Below the pieces are notes generated by a model. That model was given only the letters and a program-made list of their open reading frames with translations, had not been told where the DNA came from and searched no databases. The translations under genes were made by a program, and so were the position numbers. Of a stretch of DNA of 64,000 nt, positions 36,101 through 48,292 are shown in pieces. The stretch is from Rhytidiadelphus loreus (lineage: Eukaryota; Streptophyta; Bryopsida; Hypnales; Hylocomiaceae), in the NCBI GenBank assembly GCA_947034895.1, contig OX344764.1, positions 73,265,348-73,329,347 on the forward strand, written 5' to 3'. Numbering within the stretch: the first letter of the stretch is position 1; each line of letters opens with the position of its first letter.

Positions 36101-37693
36101 CAAAGGTTCTTAATTTTGTACCTCATGTTTTATGAGTTTTAATTTTAATTAAACCAAAAGGAAACACTACTTGATTCCGTTAATGATTAATGTAGTTACT
36201 GCATCTTTTGAGCTCATTGTCATTGTCATTGTGACACAATGTCACAATGAGCTCCAAAAAAACACCCAGATTTATTTATTCTATTCCACCCCCCTCTACC
36301 TAGTGAGTTAAAAAAAATTAATTTTTTTTCTTCCAAGTACCCCACTCCACCCCTACCTTTTGTAATTTTTAGGTAGGGTGGGATTGGCTTATGTCCTATA
36401 TCAATCTCCATATCCCTATACCCATATTGTATCTATCTTATGTCTCTCCATATCCCTGTACCCGTATCGTATCTATCTTATGTTTCTCCATATCTATATC
36501 TACATCCGTGGTAAATATTTTGCACCATGATGTTTTAAACTATTATATCATAAATACAAAGAGAATTTTAGATTTTTTAAGCATATTTTGTATTTGAAAT
36601 GAGTTTTTATCACTTTTTATTCAAAAATTTAAATTTTTTTTAAATTATAGAAGACATATCATTATATGTTTGAAAAGTAAATACAAAAAACTTCATTCAT
36701 ATATAGTTGTAGAATAGGAGCATAGAGAGAAGAACTTCAAGGTTTGAAAAAGTGATCATTGGGAACCTATCTCACAAATTAGGGAACTTGTTGATATATA
36801 GATACCTTCCTCTATTTACACTATCAATGACCAAAGATTCAAGCCTCACAATTCTTCTCTCTATTTGTTGCCATTTTGAAAGTATAAATGAAGTTTTTTA
36901 TATTTATTTTTCATAGAGGAAATTATACATCTTCCATGTGCCAAGAAAATTTCAAATTTTTTTGTGCAAATTTGAAATTACCATGAATTTTTTAATGAAA
37001 AAGTGAAAAAAATTTTATACCAAATATGATAAAAAAAAATCTGAATTTTTTAGCATAGGTATATTTTGTAGTGTAGAATGTCATAGTATAAAACAAAGTT
37101 ATCATGTCTATCTGAAATTAGAAAAACAACAAACCTTGGTTACATGCCCAAAGTTCAAATTGCAATAAAACACTAACTTCTTGGGGGTCAAAATTTCCAA
37201 TTCAGCTTTCCAATTGGAGAAGAAACTACTGATATAATACATTTCATTAGTTGGTCTCAGGTTTTTTAAAATATCATTTTTATGACTAAATTCACATCAA
37301 GAGCCAAAACCCACTACAAGGGTGATCCACGGATTAAGCATCCTTCTTTTGAAATGTCAATAATACCGTAATGAGGGAAAATCCAATACTATTCAGTTCA
37401 CTGAAAATGCATTCAAAGCAACTCCCAAAAAATAATAATTTGGATGAAAAACTGTTTTTTTTTCCTATCCTACAGCCCTACCTGAAGCCATCCCAAGGAC
37501 AGAAAAAACTTCCTCAGGAGCTAAAGATAAATTCTTAACTTTAAAGAAGTAATAACAATCGTGGACTAAATCTCGCTTAGCCATGAGAAGACCACTACTC
37601 TTCTTTATGCAACTACTCACCAGTGAAGTTCAACCCAAAAACCAGCTTCAGAATCCACTGCAGAAAACACAATCTTACAAGCTTTGCGAAAGC
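30181..37693. other. About 7.5 kb of intergenic DNA, no gene seen
   Basis: AT-rich, with short ORFs only. Two stretches share phrases in the same orientation: 'gaaactaccctattagtata' near 30876 and 'aaaactacccaatagtatag' near 33175. Both lead into C/A-rich sequence with many 'ccaatt', 'cttccaactTgg' and 'aattcaac' phrases. This suggests two diverged copies of one unknown element. A hairpin of CATTGTGAC / GTCACAATG between GAGCTC repeats lies at about 36210-36253, and a diverged 48-bp tandem (tccatatccct..acccgtat) at about 36405-36500. I found no transposase or reverse transcriptase reading frame. Confidence 0.5.
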
Positions 37694-40600
37694 CTACCCA
37701 AGGAGAGCAAGCAACATCTGCAACATCGTCTTGCAAGTTTTAGGATCTGTAAGTGGTCCACACATGAGGTAAACAACGTTTCCTAGCGGTCTGGTGTAGA
37801 TGCCTTCATGTCGAAGACCTTCCACAAGTCCTTTCGAGAGCACCGACGCATATCTGCAGGGTAGGACAATGCGAGGACACGGTTAATTTGCTTTTCGCCT
37901 CCAAGGTCTATATGCCAAAGCTTACAACATCTTAGTTAGATAAAATTTACTGCACTCAGCTCTGCAAATTATCCGTAAGGCTGATAATGATCTGCAGAAG
38001 TGGACTAAGTAAGTCAGGGTTGTAAGTATTAAGGAGATTATAAGGGAAGTTTACAGAGAATCCAGCATATTTTTGCCTCAACGATAAAGAAATCTTCTCT
38101 GACATCATGGATTTACGAATCGAATGCACATACCCTGCGTCAGCTCCACTAGCACGGAGCTCCAGTGCAAAAATGGTTCCAATGGACACCACTCTTTCAA
38201 CTGAAGGATGCGATGATATCGTTGACACTAGCTCAGGGCTCCACAACTGCCATACCACTTTTGTTAGTCCGGGGAACAACTGATACATGAAAGAAAAAAC
38301 CTACAATGAACGTGCCAAACACTGGGCCAAGCAGCTTGCTAATAATACTTGTTCATGAAACATACTGCGTCTAACTTCATGAAGTAGACTAGCAATGAAA
38401 ATTCATTCAGTAGACTACTTCTGCACAGCCTTTTGTTTTGAAACTTCCTGATAAGTCTTTTTAAGTGTGAAGGAAATTGACCAGTGTATTCACCTCTCTT
38501 AGACGGCGCCCATCTTGTAACAGGTTTGGATTCTTTGAAGGATCAGAGAAATGTTGAAGGGATAGAACGGCGCTTGCACAGCCAACGGCATGGGCTGTAT
38601 ATGAGTGGCCATGCAGCAGCGCATCTAACTGCGTCCACAACAATCCCACATCCAACATCGTCAAGAAGAGCAGATGAAACCGTCTCCTAATTGAACTTTC
38701 GATCGTAAAATATAGTCACTCTTCAACTCTGAGAATTCAATTCAATAAAGGAGATTTTCCAAAGCACATGTTCACATCAATTGCACATACAACACAAAGC
38801 AGTTGGTAAGGGTCAAATCCAGGGTCCTTTTACGCCTAAACTAACAAGAAGATGAAGTATCCAAGAGATTTGAGAATTGCCTTTGAGATGCCGCGGAAAG
38901 CTTCAAAGACAGACCGAGTTGCAAGCGTTGCAGATAGAGGAACTAAGCCCCCCGTTAGTAGCTTTGAATAGCATGCTATGTCAGGAGTACAACCCAGTAA
39001 ATCTGCAGCAGACTGGCAATAACAATACAAATAAAAGATGAGAGGGAAACTATTGCAACAGGTGCATTAATTTCACGCTGAAACCGAGTCAGCCATAATA
39101 GTCAATGTATGCAGGCAAGAATTCCACGAAGAACAACCATGACAACATATTCGAGCCAGAAAAATTAAATAGAGGCTGAAGGACGACCAAGTGTCACAAT
39201 TAACAAACCTCAGTTCCAAATCGCCAGCAACCAGAAAGGACTTCGTCAAATATTATTGGAATTCCACGGCGGCGACATTCACGAACAAGTATCCGCTGGA
39301 ACAAGGGGTCTATCATATCCATTCCTCCAGCTCCATGAATCACTGCGTCAGAAACATCACATTCAAACAAAAGAACGCGGGTACCTTGACCTAGAAACTG
39401 GAAGATCAAAGTTTATGAGCTCACTTCACTGGAGAGCATCGAAGTGCAAATTGTTGAATCTTAAAAATAGTGGACAGAAAGAGCAAGAAGATCAATAACA
39501 GTATTTTAACAATAAAACTCAGTCAATGAAGGACTCAAGCATCACTTGCCCCACCTGGTTCTATAATCAATGCAGCCAATGAGGTATACTCATCTCTGGC
39601 TGCAGAGGCAAGTTGCCCGTCAATTGACCTGCTGTAGAGGTTGGCAAGAGATGTAGAGTCTCGGCACATGTCGAAAACCTCGTCCCTGGATTTCCAGCCT
39701 GCTTCAAAAAGGGAGATATACTGCCATTAGATCCAATGCCGTGTTTTCACGAGATTATTTATAACAACAATGTTCCTTCCCTGGTCTTGCAAAATATGAA
39801 CATTTGAAGGCCAAGATTTGAGTGCCAAGTGACATCAATATAGGCCAAGTTGTGCAACATACTGGAAGCAGAATCGAAGGAAACACTATCATGGTAGACA
39901 ACAGGAAGTCGCAAAAGCCAACGACCCCGTCGTTGGAAGACTGTGGGTGGCTCAAGGAATAAGCCCCTCCCAACATGCCTGTGACCAATACGAGTCAATA
40001 GTCATTCTTTGCTGATTCTTGCTGCAACAAACGTGCAACTCAATAATAAAATGCTTTCAGAGCGACATGGATGAGTTTCTCAATCAGAGTACACTGTACA
40101 CATTAAAAATAACATAACAAATACAATAACAAGGTGCAGGGTTCAAATCACACTTCAGGGCCTTAGTTGGGATATAACTCTGGCGGCGAAAGTATTTGGT
40201 TCTGCTCCTAAGAAATCTTAGGCAATAGATGCATTGAAAGGAAATGCACCCTGCAAATTCATATCAACGAACAACCATCTACCCCTCATAAATAATACCA
40301 AGGACTATTTTTATGGGATTCTCGCATTACGATAGAAATGTGAATGTATCTTTGACAACAGCCCATGCTAGGTCTCGAATGAAACGTACCAAGGTTGTTG
40401 CTTGAAACCTGTGTAAACAGACGGCGCTTGAGCTTCCATGGCACCTAATGTATCCCCGTGATACGATCCTTTCAAGGCCACAACCTGTCTTGGATAATAC
40501 AGGCCGTACATAAGTCAACAGCGGCATTTTTAGCTCCTCTCATAGCCCGGCTCTCATGAAAGGGGACTCTGTTGTGCATATCATCCACATATGCTGGTAG

Positions 40601-43600
40601 CAGCTGGTACACATTTCATTCACACCCATCGTCGGGACTATATCTGACTCTACGAGGTTCTCACTGAATCATAAATATAATGTTCCAAGAATCTTTATAA
40701 TCATACAGAAAACTATGAAGGTTGAAAGGAACAGCAAAGGGATTTGCTTACCTTGAATTGCACTCCTCTACTCCCAGTAGTAGAGGGATTGCAAAAACCA
40801 TGATCAACAATGTATTTTCGGAAAGCCATTTTAATAGCGACTTCTATAGCCGTCGACCCATTGTCTGAGAAAAATACCCGCTCTGCCCATCCTGTTCATA
40901 AAAGCATTCAAATTTGAATCTTGGACTTCAAGTGTGATGTATCTATACTCACAATACAGACATTAAAGTACGATTTTGAACACTGCGTGTTTGGAAAGTT
41001 GGATGATGCACAAAATCAAGCAAACATACAAGTCGAATTCATGCCCGTCTTCGAAGAATATGAGAACTTCCGCAAAGATGAGAAACGAATAATTACCTCG
41101 GCCTACCCCTGCGAGAAGAAGTTCAGCACACCGTAAGGCAGGCTCGTGGACATTTTCAGGGAACATTACATGACCGTACCTTCCAGCCGTGTGAGCCGCT
41201 TCTCTTGCTAGCTCGGACTGAAGACAATCAACAAACCATTTCTTAGACACCTAAGAGACCACACAGGCTAGCAGTTAACTACTTGAAAGTAGCATGTTTA
41301 CCTCTACAATTCAAGAGGGCTTTGTATGCAGATCCCAGAAGGAGGATGAACTCAAAACACAATACAATAGAATTTTACAACAATTTTATCACCTGCAAGG
41401 TACTATCAGGGCCTTGTGTCCACCAGCTTGCACATGCGTCAAATTGCTGAGTAATCACCTTACATGCTGAAGTTATTCCAGCCTGCCTACCAAGAAAAAT
41501 TGCACTCATCAGGCCAACTTCAGTCTTTGACTTCCCTACCTAGTCAATAGGAGGATGCGCTAATGACGAGATCTCGAAGTATTTTAATCACAGGAGTGAA
41601 AGTAAAATGAACTTGTTTCTTAGCAAATTCACCTTGTAGACAGAAAAGTTCTCCCCTGCTCTTGAATCGATAAGCGTAATTGAGTCTTGAGTAACTAGTT
41701 CATGTTGTGTGAAGGGCCACCACAAAATATCACTTGCTTTCTTCGGCATCTCCCCTAGTCTCTTCAGTCTCTTGAAATGAGCGTAGTCCAGAACATCCCT
41801 CAACTCGAGAAACTTTCCTTCCGCGAGGCCAAACCACTCTTCAAGACTTATCTTTGAATCTTCAGGCAGAGGAGGAAGAACCAGAACCGGTATTCTAAGG
41901 GAAAAGAACACGAGCACACCAATATTAACACTAAACTTTCATTCAAGAGAAATTGCGACATTACATACGCTGCTATGGCGGTAATTACTTTCATGGTGGT
42001 TGCGACATTCATTCCTCATTGACGAAGACTGATGTCAATCATGTTTCCTTACTCGTGCCGCAGGTACTTTAACAGAGGCTCCTCATTGCTCAACCCTGAA
42101 TCCACAATAACAATGGCAGGTATATCGTAGCCACGTGAACGTAGGCTCTCATACGCTGCTATGGTGCTTGAGATGCCTCCCAACCTCCCGTCTCCGACTA
42201 GTATGCCTGGAAATCTTAGCGATCTGTACCAAGTGCACTGACATCAATTAAAATAAGCAAACAAGCAGCACGCTACGAGAGGTTCTGTACCTGTAAATTT
42301 TAGAAATGAAAATATTTTAATTCATTGAGAATAAATTGAGGGTCAGGTTAATGATGGGTACTATTAGTGTATGTGCTCTCTATCCAATAACCTACCTTGG
42401 TATCTCTGAGAATATTGCCCAAACTGTAGCAGACTGTAGCACTGGCTCACTTTTGAGTAAGCGCCAACTCAAACTCACTGCAGATATAAACTTTTGTCAA
42501 TGCACAGCCTCCTCCCCTTGGTCCAGAGCCAATAAAATTCTCTAAGCCCTCGGAGAAGGACATAACATTCTAGAGCAGTGAGAGGCTGAACCTTCCCCAC
42601 TGCTTCACACCAACAATCTTTTTTTTATTGAAGTGTAACTAGCCATCAATGCTGGCTTAGTAATCTTGAGTTCTCAATCTACTAAAAGTAGAACTGTAGA
42701 TGGATTTGTTCAGTCAACAGTGTTACTGGAGCTCATCCATTTAGGAGATAACTATAATGCGCCCAATGCCGTGGAATTTAGAGCAAATTAATATATGCAG
42801 CCATCAACAACAACCACAAGGGTCTAAAGTGTACCTGTACAAATCACACTGCAGCGTCCCAGAGGGTCCAGGACTAGCAACCCCGCCCGCCGTTTCCAAA
42901 ATGGCCCACTTCTCATCGCTTAAGGCACTGTTCTCTCCCTTGCTGAGAGCCACAAGCAAGCCTCGAACAGATTCCACAAACAAAGAATCAGGCACTGCGG
43001 CGCCCTCCCTTGCAACTGCCAGATGGGGAGATATAGGATCATGCCACGCCCACATTGTCTTACAAGTGAACCGTGATTGCACACACCGTTCCCCTTTACC
43101 CCGTACGCCATTATCTGGACGAATACCAGTTTGGACACCCTGCAGTAGTTGTGACTCATAGCTGCAGAAGTCTTGCATTCCTGCAGAAATCGTATGTGAG
43201 AAAGCTATTGTAGGTTAAGGTAGAAGATACTATTTGCGTCACTTTACGCATTTTAACATATGTGGAAGTGTGATGTCTGGGAGATCAGTATAGATTTGCA
43301 GAGAGCTCATTAGGTTCAAGAGTTGAATCCATTGAGATCTAATTTGTATCACTATTTTATCACTATGTATGACTTTCTTGTGCAATTTCGAAGTGGGAGG
43401 TTGTAGACCACTACAAGTGACAGTAGACAACCCATTTCCATTCAAAGATCAGTAGCCAGAGACATTTAGCTTTAACCACTTGCTAATCGAAGGCCAACCG
43501 AGTGTATAAATATATGAGTGTTTATTGACAACAGGTTTGGTTTAGGAGACGGGATCAGGTCCCTAACGGTTTTAGTGTCCTCCACCTTGATGCATCCCTC

Positions 43601-44522
43601 AAGCTGTGTTTCAAGAGCAATAAGTTCACAACGAAGCCTTTGTTAAATTACCTATGCCATGGGTGCTGGAGGACGAATCTTGTCCCTCCCAAGGAGAGTC
43701 GGTCGAGCGAACAGAGTTCCGAACAGCAGGCGATACTTGAAGTGTATGATTCGAAGCAAACAGACCCTCGGAAATGGCCTCGGGATGCAATCGTCCCACC
43801 CGTGAAACCTCCTGGTACACATACCGCGCATCTGAGTCTCCTGGAAATCCTGTTTGCACGGGCTTCAGGTACAACAAGTCCTTTCTCCTCCGCACATTTG
43901 CAGACTGACGAACAATCGCCGAACACAACCCTAGGTATCAACCACACATAAATTCACATAAAATCATCATCAAACAGGACCTGAGTAAAGTTCAAATCGC
44001 CGAACACAACCCTAAGTATCTATCACACATAAAATCACATAAAATCAGTATCAAACAGGACCTGAGTAAAGTTCGTACAGTTCGCAAAGTTCATTCAAAA
44101 CACGATACCCAAATCCCTGCAGTCACAACGCGAAGTACTTAACACGCAATTCAACCACAAGAATAGACCCAAGTACCTGCGGAAACCAAAGTTTTGCCAA
44201 CGCCTGTATTACTCCCCCACACCATGTAGGTCGGGTAGGAAATGTCCACGGCAGTCCCCAAGCCTTTCTCCGCCATGCCCTTCCATTCCTCCACTTCCTC
44301 AGCGACATGGCTTGCTTGCGAGCTCACGAATCGCGCCGAAATTGGAAAACGGCAACTCGTTGTAACGGCTGAGAGGGTTCCTGAGAAAGACCACTTGAAG
44401 GCGGCCATCTCCTCGACCTTGGTGGCCAATGCAGACAACCCCTTCCTCCCCATCGCTAATCTATTCACATGAATTTCCCACTCTGCACTGACACCAAAAC
44501 TAATCTCGCTCACAAAATGCAC
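37694..44522 (-). CDS. BIO3-BIO1: BIO3-BIO1 bifunctional dethiobiotin synthetase / DAPA aminotransferase, 16 coding exons
   Basis: Coding exons (5' to 3'): 44522-44177, 43930-43652, 43180-42835, 42223-42053, 41894-41633, 41482-41393, 41217-41097, 40891-40752, 40484-40390, 39978-39863, 39698-39555, 39342-39209, 39012-38881, 38628-38494, 38246-38134, 37853-37694. All phases join. The BIO3 half has the P-loop GSNTGVGKT, LYLKPVQTGFPGDSDARY and ETAGGVASPG. The BIO1 half has WWPFTQH, GSYHGDT, FDEV (PLP-ring Asp), the PLP Lys in YSKLLTGG, and YTRPLGN. In plants this mitochondrial enzyme converts KAPA to DAPA, then DAPA to dethiobiotin. The start is unresolved: in-frame ATGs are at 44522, 44453 and 44408. 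The last (MAAFKWSF...) gives the best mitochondrial presequence and 889 residues; the first gives 927. Arabidopsis has about 830. No frameshift was found. The intron after exon 13 appears to use a GC donor. Confidence 0.95.
43914..44074. repeat. 81-bp tandem duplication spanning the intron 1 acceptor of BIO3-BIO1
   Basis: Two units of about 81 bases start with AATCGCCGAACACAACCCTA at 43914 and 43995. On the minus strand each contains 'tag|ggttgtgttcggcgatt', the acceptor and first bases of exon 2. The acceptor next to the rest of exon 2 (exon start 43930) keeps the frame open. The duplicate acceptor at 44011 would run into TGA after about six codons. Confidence 0.85.
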
Positions 44523-44865
44523 TCACTCTGTTCAAATTCTTCACCCTCAAAAACTACACTGTGAGACTGTGCACGCGAGATCCACAATGTCTGCACGAAA
44601 CATGTACTAAAGGAGAAGTGATGCAATCGGCTCCCAACTGGTCCATCTACAGAATTGATTCGATCAAATGAAGAGCAAGAACAAGATGATACACAATGTG
44701 ACACGCAATGTTTGAATTAAGTTACAAATTGGAAGTCATGCAAATTGGAAATCGACAACGACATTGCGAGCTAGCTAGTTGAGCGATGAAGACGACACTT
44801 TGCACCAAAAGGATTGAACATTGGTCCCTCCGTCAACTCAGAACCACTCCATGAAAATTCCTTAG

Positions 44866-44877
44866 ACCCTAAACCCT
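44866..44877. promoter_or_regulatory. Telo-box-like motif upstream of BIO3-BIO1
   Basis: ACCCTAAACCCT lies about 350-450 bases upstream of the possible BIO3-BIO1 starts. AAACCCTA telo-boxes are common in promoters of plant housekeeping genes. The functional role here is inferred from motif and position only. Confidence 0.35.
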
Positions 44878-46730
44878 GGGGGAGTATACAGTAACAGCCG
44901 CATAGCGCCAATCACCCAATTCCGACATCTACTAAACCCTCCCATTTGCACAATAGAGTCATTTTCACATAGTCTAACTCATTTTGGGGGGCAAGCAATT
45001 AGAAAGAGAGTATCATAGTCATATCTATATATAGACAATAGTAGGCTGATAAAAGTGTGGTTCATTAAATGCTGGTTACGATGGACTTAAGCTTAGTTGT
45101 GAACAAATGCTGATCAAAACAAGTTGCAACTTCAAGCAATAAAAGAGGTGCTTTTAGAATGTTGAACTTGTACTTTCAAAACACTCATCAAATAGAAGTG
45201 GGGTGGTAGGTCACCAATCTTCAACCGTGCTAGTATGTGAGCCCAAGAATGCGAGCTTGTGAACATCGAGCCTATAATATAGGTACCTATAATATAGATA
45301 CCACACATTAATACATTATAGATGGTGTATATATCATAAACACCTATAATATGGGTATTTATAACATATACACCCTATAATCATAGACGGTTTCTATATA
45401 TACACCTACAACATAGGTGTGTAGTATTCTAGGCTCATAGGCTCACACTCCTATGCTTACATAATGGCAACCTTCACCAATCTTGAACCTTTTTAAGATG
45501 ATTATGACCCCCCCTTTTTAACAATTTTACCTTTTAGCACTATGTTTGAAAATTCATATCAATTTCAATTTTTATCAGATTAATATGATTCTACTTGTAC
45601 TTGAGTCCACTCAACTAATTCTTTCTCTAAAAAATACAAGAAACTATAAACACATTACACAAGATATCCAAATTGCAAATTTAGGTGGTAATAGGTTGAT
45701 CTATCTTGTGTTCATTTAAGGTTAGCCTTATCATTATAGTCATCAATGATGCATTTATTTTATTGATCGGATGAATACATGCATTCTTCTACGTCAATGT
45801 TCAAAGTCTTCATGAAACCATTTTTTGAAGTTTGTGTCTTTATAGGTAGGATTTCTTTTGGAAGAAAAACATTGCTCAAAAGCGATATGTAAACTTTTGA
45901 GGAATGTTTGGCAATATACTCCTTTTTATCAATTGATGAAATTGTTCTCCCTCAAAAGGACTAAGGAACCCATTATGGATTTTTGTGAAATTTAGGGAAG
46001 CTTTCTCTTTGGCACTATGTTTTAAAAAATTGTGAGAAAAAAATATGAAAATAGACCTATTGAATACCTTTAATTTAATTAATTTAATTATCTAGGTTTA
46101 ATTTGAAGGAGATATAGCCCTCAATGTCATTCAAATTTCAAAAAGGGAGGCCTAAAAATCTTAAATAGAAAGGACTTGAACTCATGCAACTACCCAATTA
46201 AGGTAGAGCGGCTTTATAGTGGAATCCAACACTTGTGATTTATTCAAGTAGTTGATTGAAAATTAAAAGAAACTCCATTATGTATTTGTAAGTCTATTTT
46301 TCCACTTGTGCAGAGTAGACCCGGGGGGTGCACTCCCCGGTTATTTGATGTTCACGTGCGAACTAATGACGACTCCTTTTAATTGAAAAGTCATAAATTT
46401 TATATAGTTATTCAAAGTAAAGTAGCCTCCACATAATGGACTTTTAGCTATTAAATCTAATGAAGGGTATACAAAACACTAAAATTTGATTTTATTTATT
46501 TTTAATGGTAGCCCTGCCAAAATTCCCCTCCAAAAATTCGAACTTTCCATAGTATACTTAGAATAACTTAGTATGAATCCATGATCTATATTCTGAAATC
46601 ACAGAGCTGTAAGAGTTAAGTAAGAGTTAATGGTTAGTTAAGTGTCATCTAGAATCCCATGTGCTAGCTATAACTTACATATTAAATGTGAATGAATGAA
46701 TTTTAAGGTGGCACTTTACGAAAGTTTGTT
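44878..46730. other. Intergenic DNA with an AT-rich palindromic patch at about 45230-45465
   Basis: No gene. At 45230-45465 there are repeated 'cctataatatagg/ataccta' palindromes bracketed by 'tgtgagccc' and 'ggctcaca', which looks like a small decayed inverted-repeat element. A GC-rich hairpin, CCGGGG..CCCCGG, is at about 46320-46342. The rest is plain AT-rich DNA. Confidence 0.4.
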
Positions 46731-47023
46731 CAGTTCAATGGCGGGGGAGTGGGCAAGTGAACGTTGAATCCCGCGCGTCGAACGTTGCTGTGAGTTTTCT
46801 TGCTGATCGCACCTGTGAGTTTGCTGAATGGTTTAGGGTGTTTGCTGGACATTAGGGTTTGGGTCACGGTTTCAGAGATTGCGCGGCTTCTATTTGAATT
46901 TCCGTGAGTGTTCATGGTTTAGGGTTGAGAGATTGCAGATTCGTGTTCAAATTTTGTGTTTCAATTTTGGGTGGGGTTTGCAAAGATTAGGCAAACAATT
47001 CGGTTTTAGGAATTTGGGTGGGG

Positions 47024-47606
47024 CTAGGGGAGGACACTCTCACTACATTTGGAGTAACTACGTGCGGCGGTGGAAAAAGTAATTCATGTAATTCACCTTG
47101 AATAAACTATAATTTCATTCTAAAATTTTGAGCTTTGTTTAACAATGACTAAAGGTTTCTATTGACAAAAAATTTAATTCCAAATAACATAAGATATATT
47201 GTCTAGAAAGGGTTGAAAAATGAACTAAAATGGCATGTTCTCCAACTAAAATATTTATAGAGCTCACATGAAGATGACTATTGCATCAATATTCAACCAA
47301 AATAAACTTTCAATAGAAAGCTATTCTATATAATTTTTTTTTCATTTTTCAAATTTTTTTTCTTATATAATATAGAGGTGTGAAAGTTATTTTCAGCTTT
47401 ACAGTGTATCTTTTTTCTTCAAAAATTTATAACTAATTACTATTAGCACAAAAAAATACCAATAATTCAAAACATAAACTTATAAAGTAGTAAAATCTAT
47501 CCATAATTTTTTTTTTGAAAAAGAAATTAAATTTTAAGGTGTATTACTTGTTTTACTTTTTCCGCCGCACGTAGTTTGCTAAAACATAGGGAGTGTCCTC
47601 CCCGGG
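47024..47606. mobile_element. hAT-like MITE in the 5' leader of the 47619 gene
   Basis: A 583-bp insertion flanked by a perfect 8-bp duplication GGGTGGGG (47016-47023 and 47607-47614). The ends are CTAGGGGAGGACACTC and GAGTGTCCTCCCCGGG. Beyond them the inverted repeat continues with gaps through ACTACGTGCGGCGG and AAAAAGTAA to about 65-70 bases. An 8-bp target duplication with (C)(T)AGGGG-type ends fits the hAT superfamily. The interior is very AT-rich and non-coding. Removing it would join a GC-richer leader directly to GTCAC-ATG at 47619. Confidence 0.8.
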
Positions 47607-47618
47607 GGGTGGGGTCAC

Positions 47619-48292
47619 ATGGCAAACGACAAGGTGACTTTGTGGACGTTGGAATGCGAGTCGGCAGATCCTGAATACTTAGGCAAGCTGGACAATGGAG
47701 GAGCTGCGACCTTGGAGGCATTGAGAAACTCGTTGGAGTCGAATGACGTGTTGGAATGGGCCTTCGAATTCTGGGACGTTGAAGACAGAAGGCGCGTCAG
47801 AAAAAGGTTGGAGCGCCTCAACGGATTTGGCAAAGATGTTCACGTCATTAGGGTTGTCGAAGATGATGTTAATGGCAATAAGCGGAGGCGCCTCACTACA
47901 AAACCTGCGATTCCTCCTACAATAGGGTTAAAGGGCAACTGGAAGAAGGACAGTTCCCTGATGTTGAAGGAGAAGAACTTATTGTTCCAGCTGCAGCTTC
48001 ATCTGGTGTGAGTGTTTTAGGAGACTCCGACGAGGTTGTCGATAACCCTCTGAAGTCGGAGCTTCTCACAGCTACTGTTACCGATCTGTATTTCGAGAGG
48101 GCGAAGAAACTGAGAATTGAGTTGAAGCGGCCTGAACGATGGCGGATGGTGCCACTTTCTCATCTTCGAGTTACAAAGCTAATCCAACTCCGGATGATTC
48201 TTCTGGGCGGCTGGTCTCAGGAGATTGAAGCTTCACCGAGAGATGGGAAGGTCGATAGTTCAATGGTGTGGCTGACCCTTGCATGTCGGTGA
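47619..48292 (+). pseudogene. Unrecognised small gene with a frame break (probable pseudogene or damaged gene)
   Basis: From the ATG at 47619 (MANDKVTLWTLECESADPEY...) the frame is coding-like for about 100 residues, including WAFEFWDVEDRRRVRKRLER and a basic KRRR patch. It then runs into atypical sequence and stops at 48011. Coding-like sequence continues in the +2 frame from about 47930 (EGQFPDVEGEELIVPAAA) through ERAKKLRIELKRPERWRMV to a TGA at 48290-48292. No GT...AG pair between the halves explains the shift, so a single-base loss (or two-base gain) near 47900-47935 is likeliest. I do not recognise the family. A GTGAGG donor-like site overlaps the final codons, so further exons are possible. 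A promoter/leader-like region with TTTAGGGT motifs lies at 46830-47015. Confidence 0.5.

Noticed and set aside
36226..36411. 61-residue minus-strand ORF over a hairpin and C-rich tract
   Set aside because: It is short, covers an inverted repeat and low-complexity DNA, and has no protein features.
42757..43161. 134-residue plus-strand ORF
   Set aside because: It is antisense to BIO3-BIO1 exon 3, whose minus-strand reading has clear family motifs.
46160..46260. tRNA-like phrases (gaactcatgcaactaccc..., gtagagcgg)
   Set aside because: No cloverleaf could be formed with correct stem spacing on either strand.
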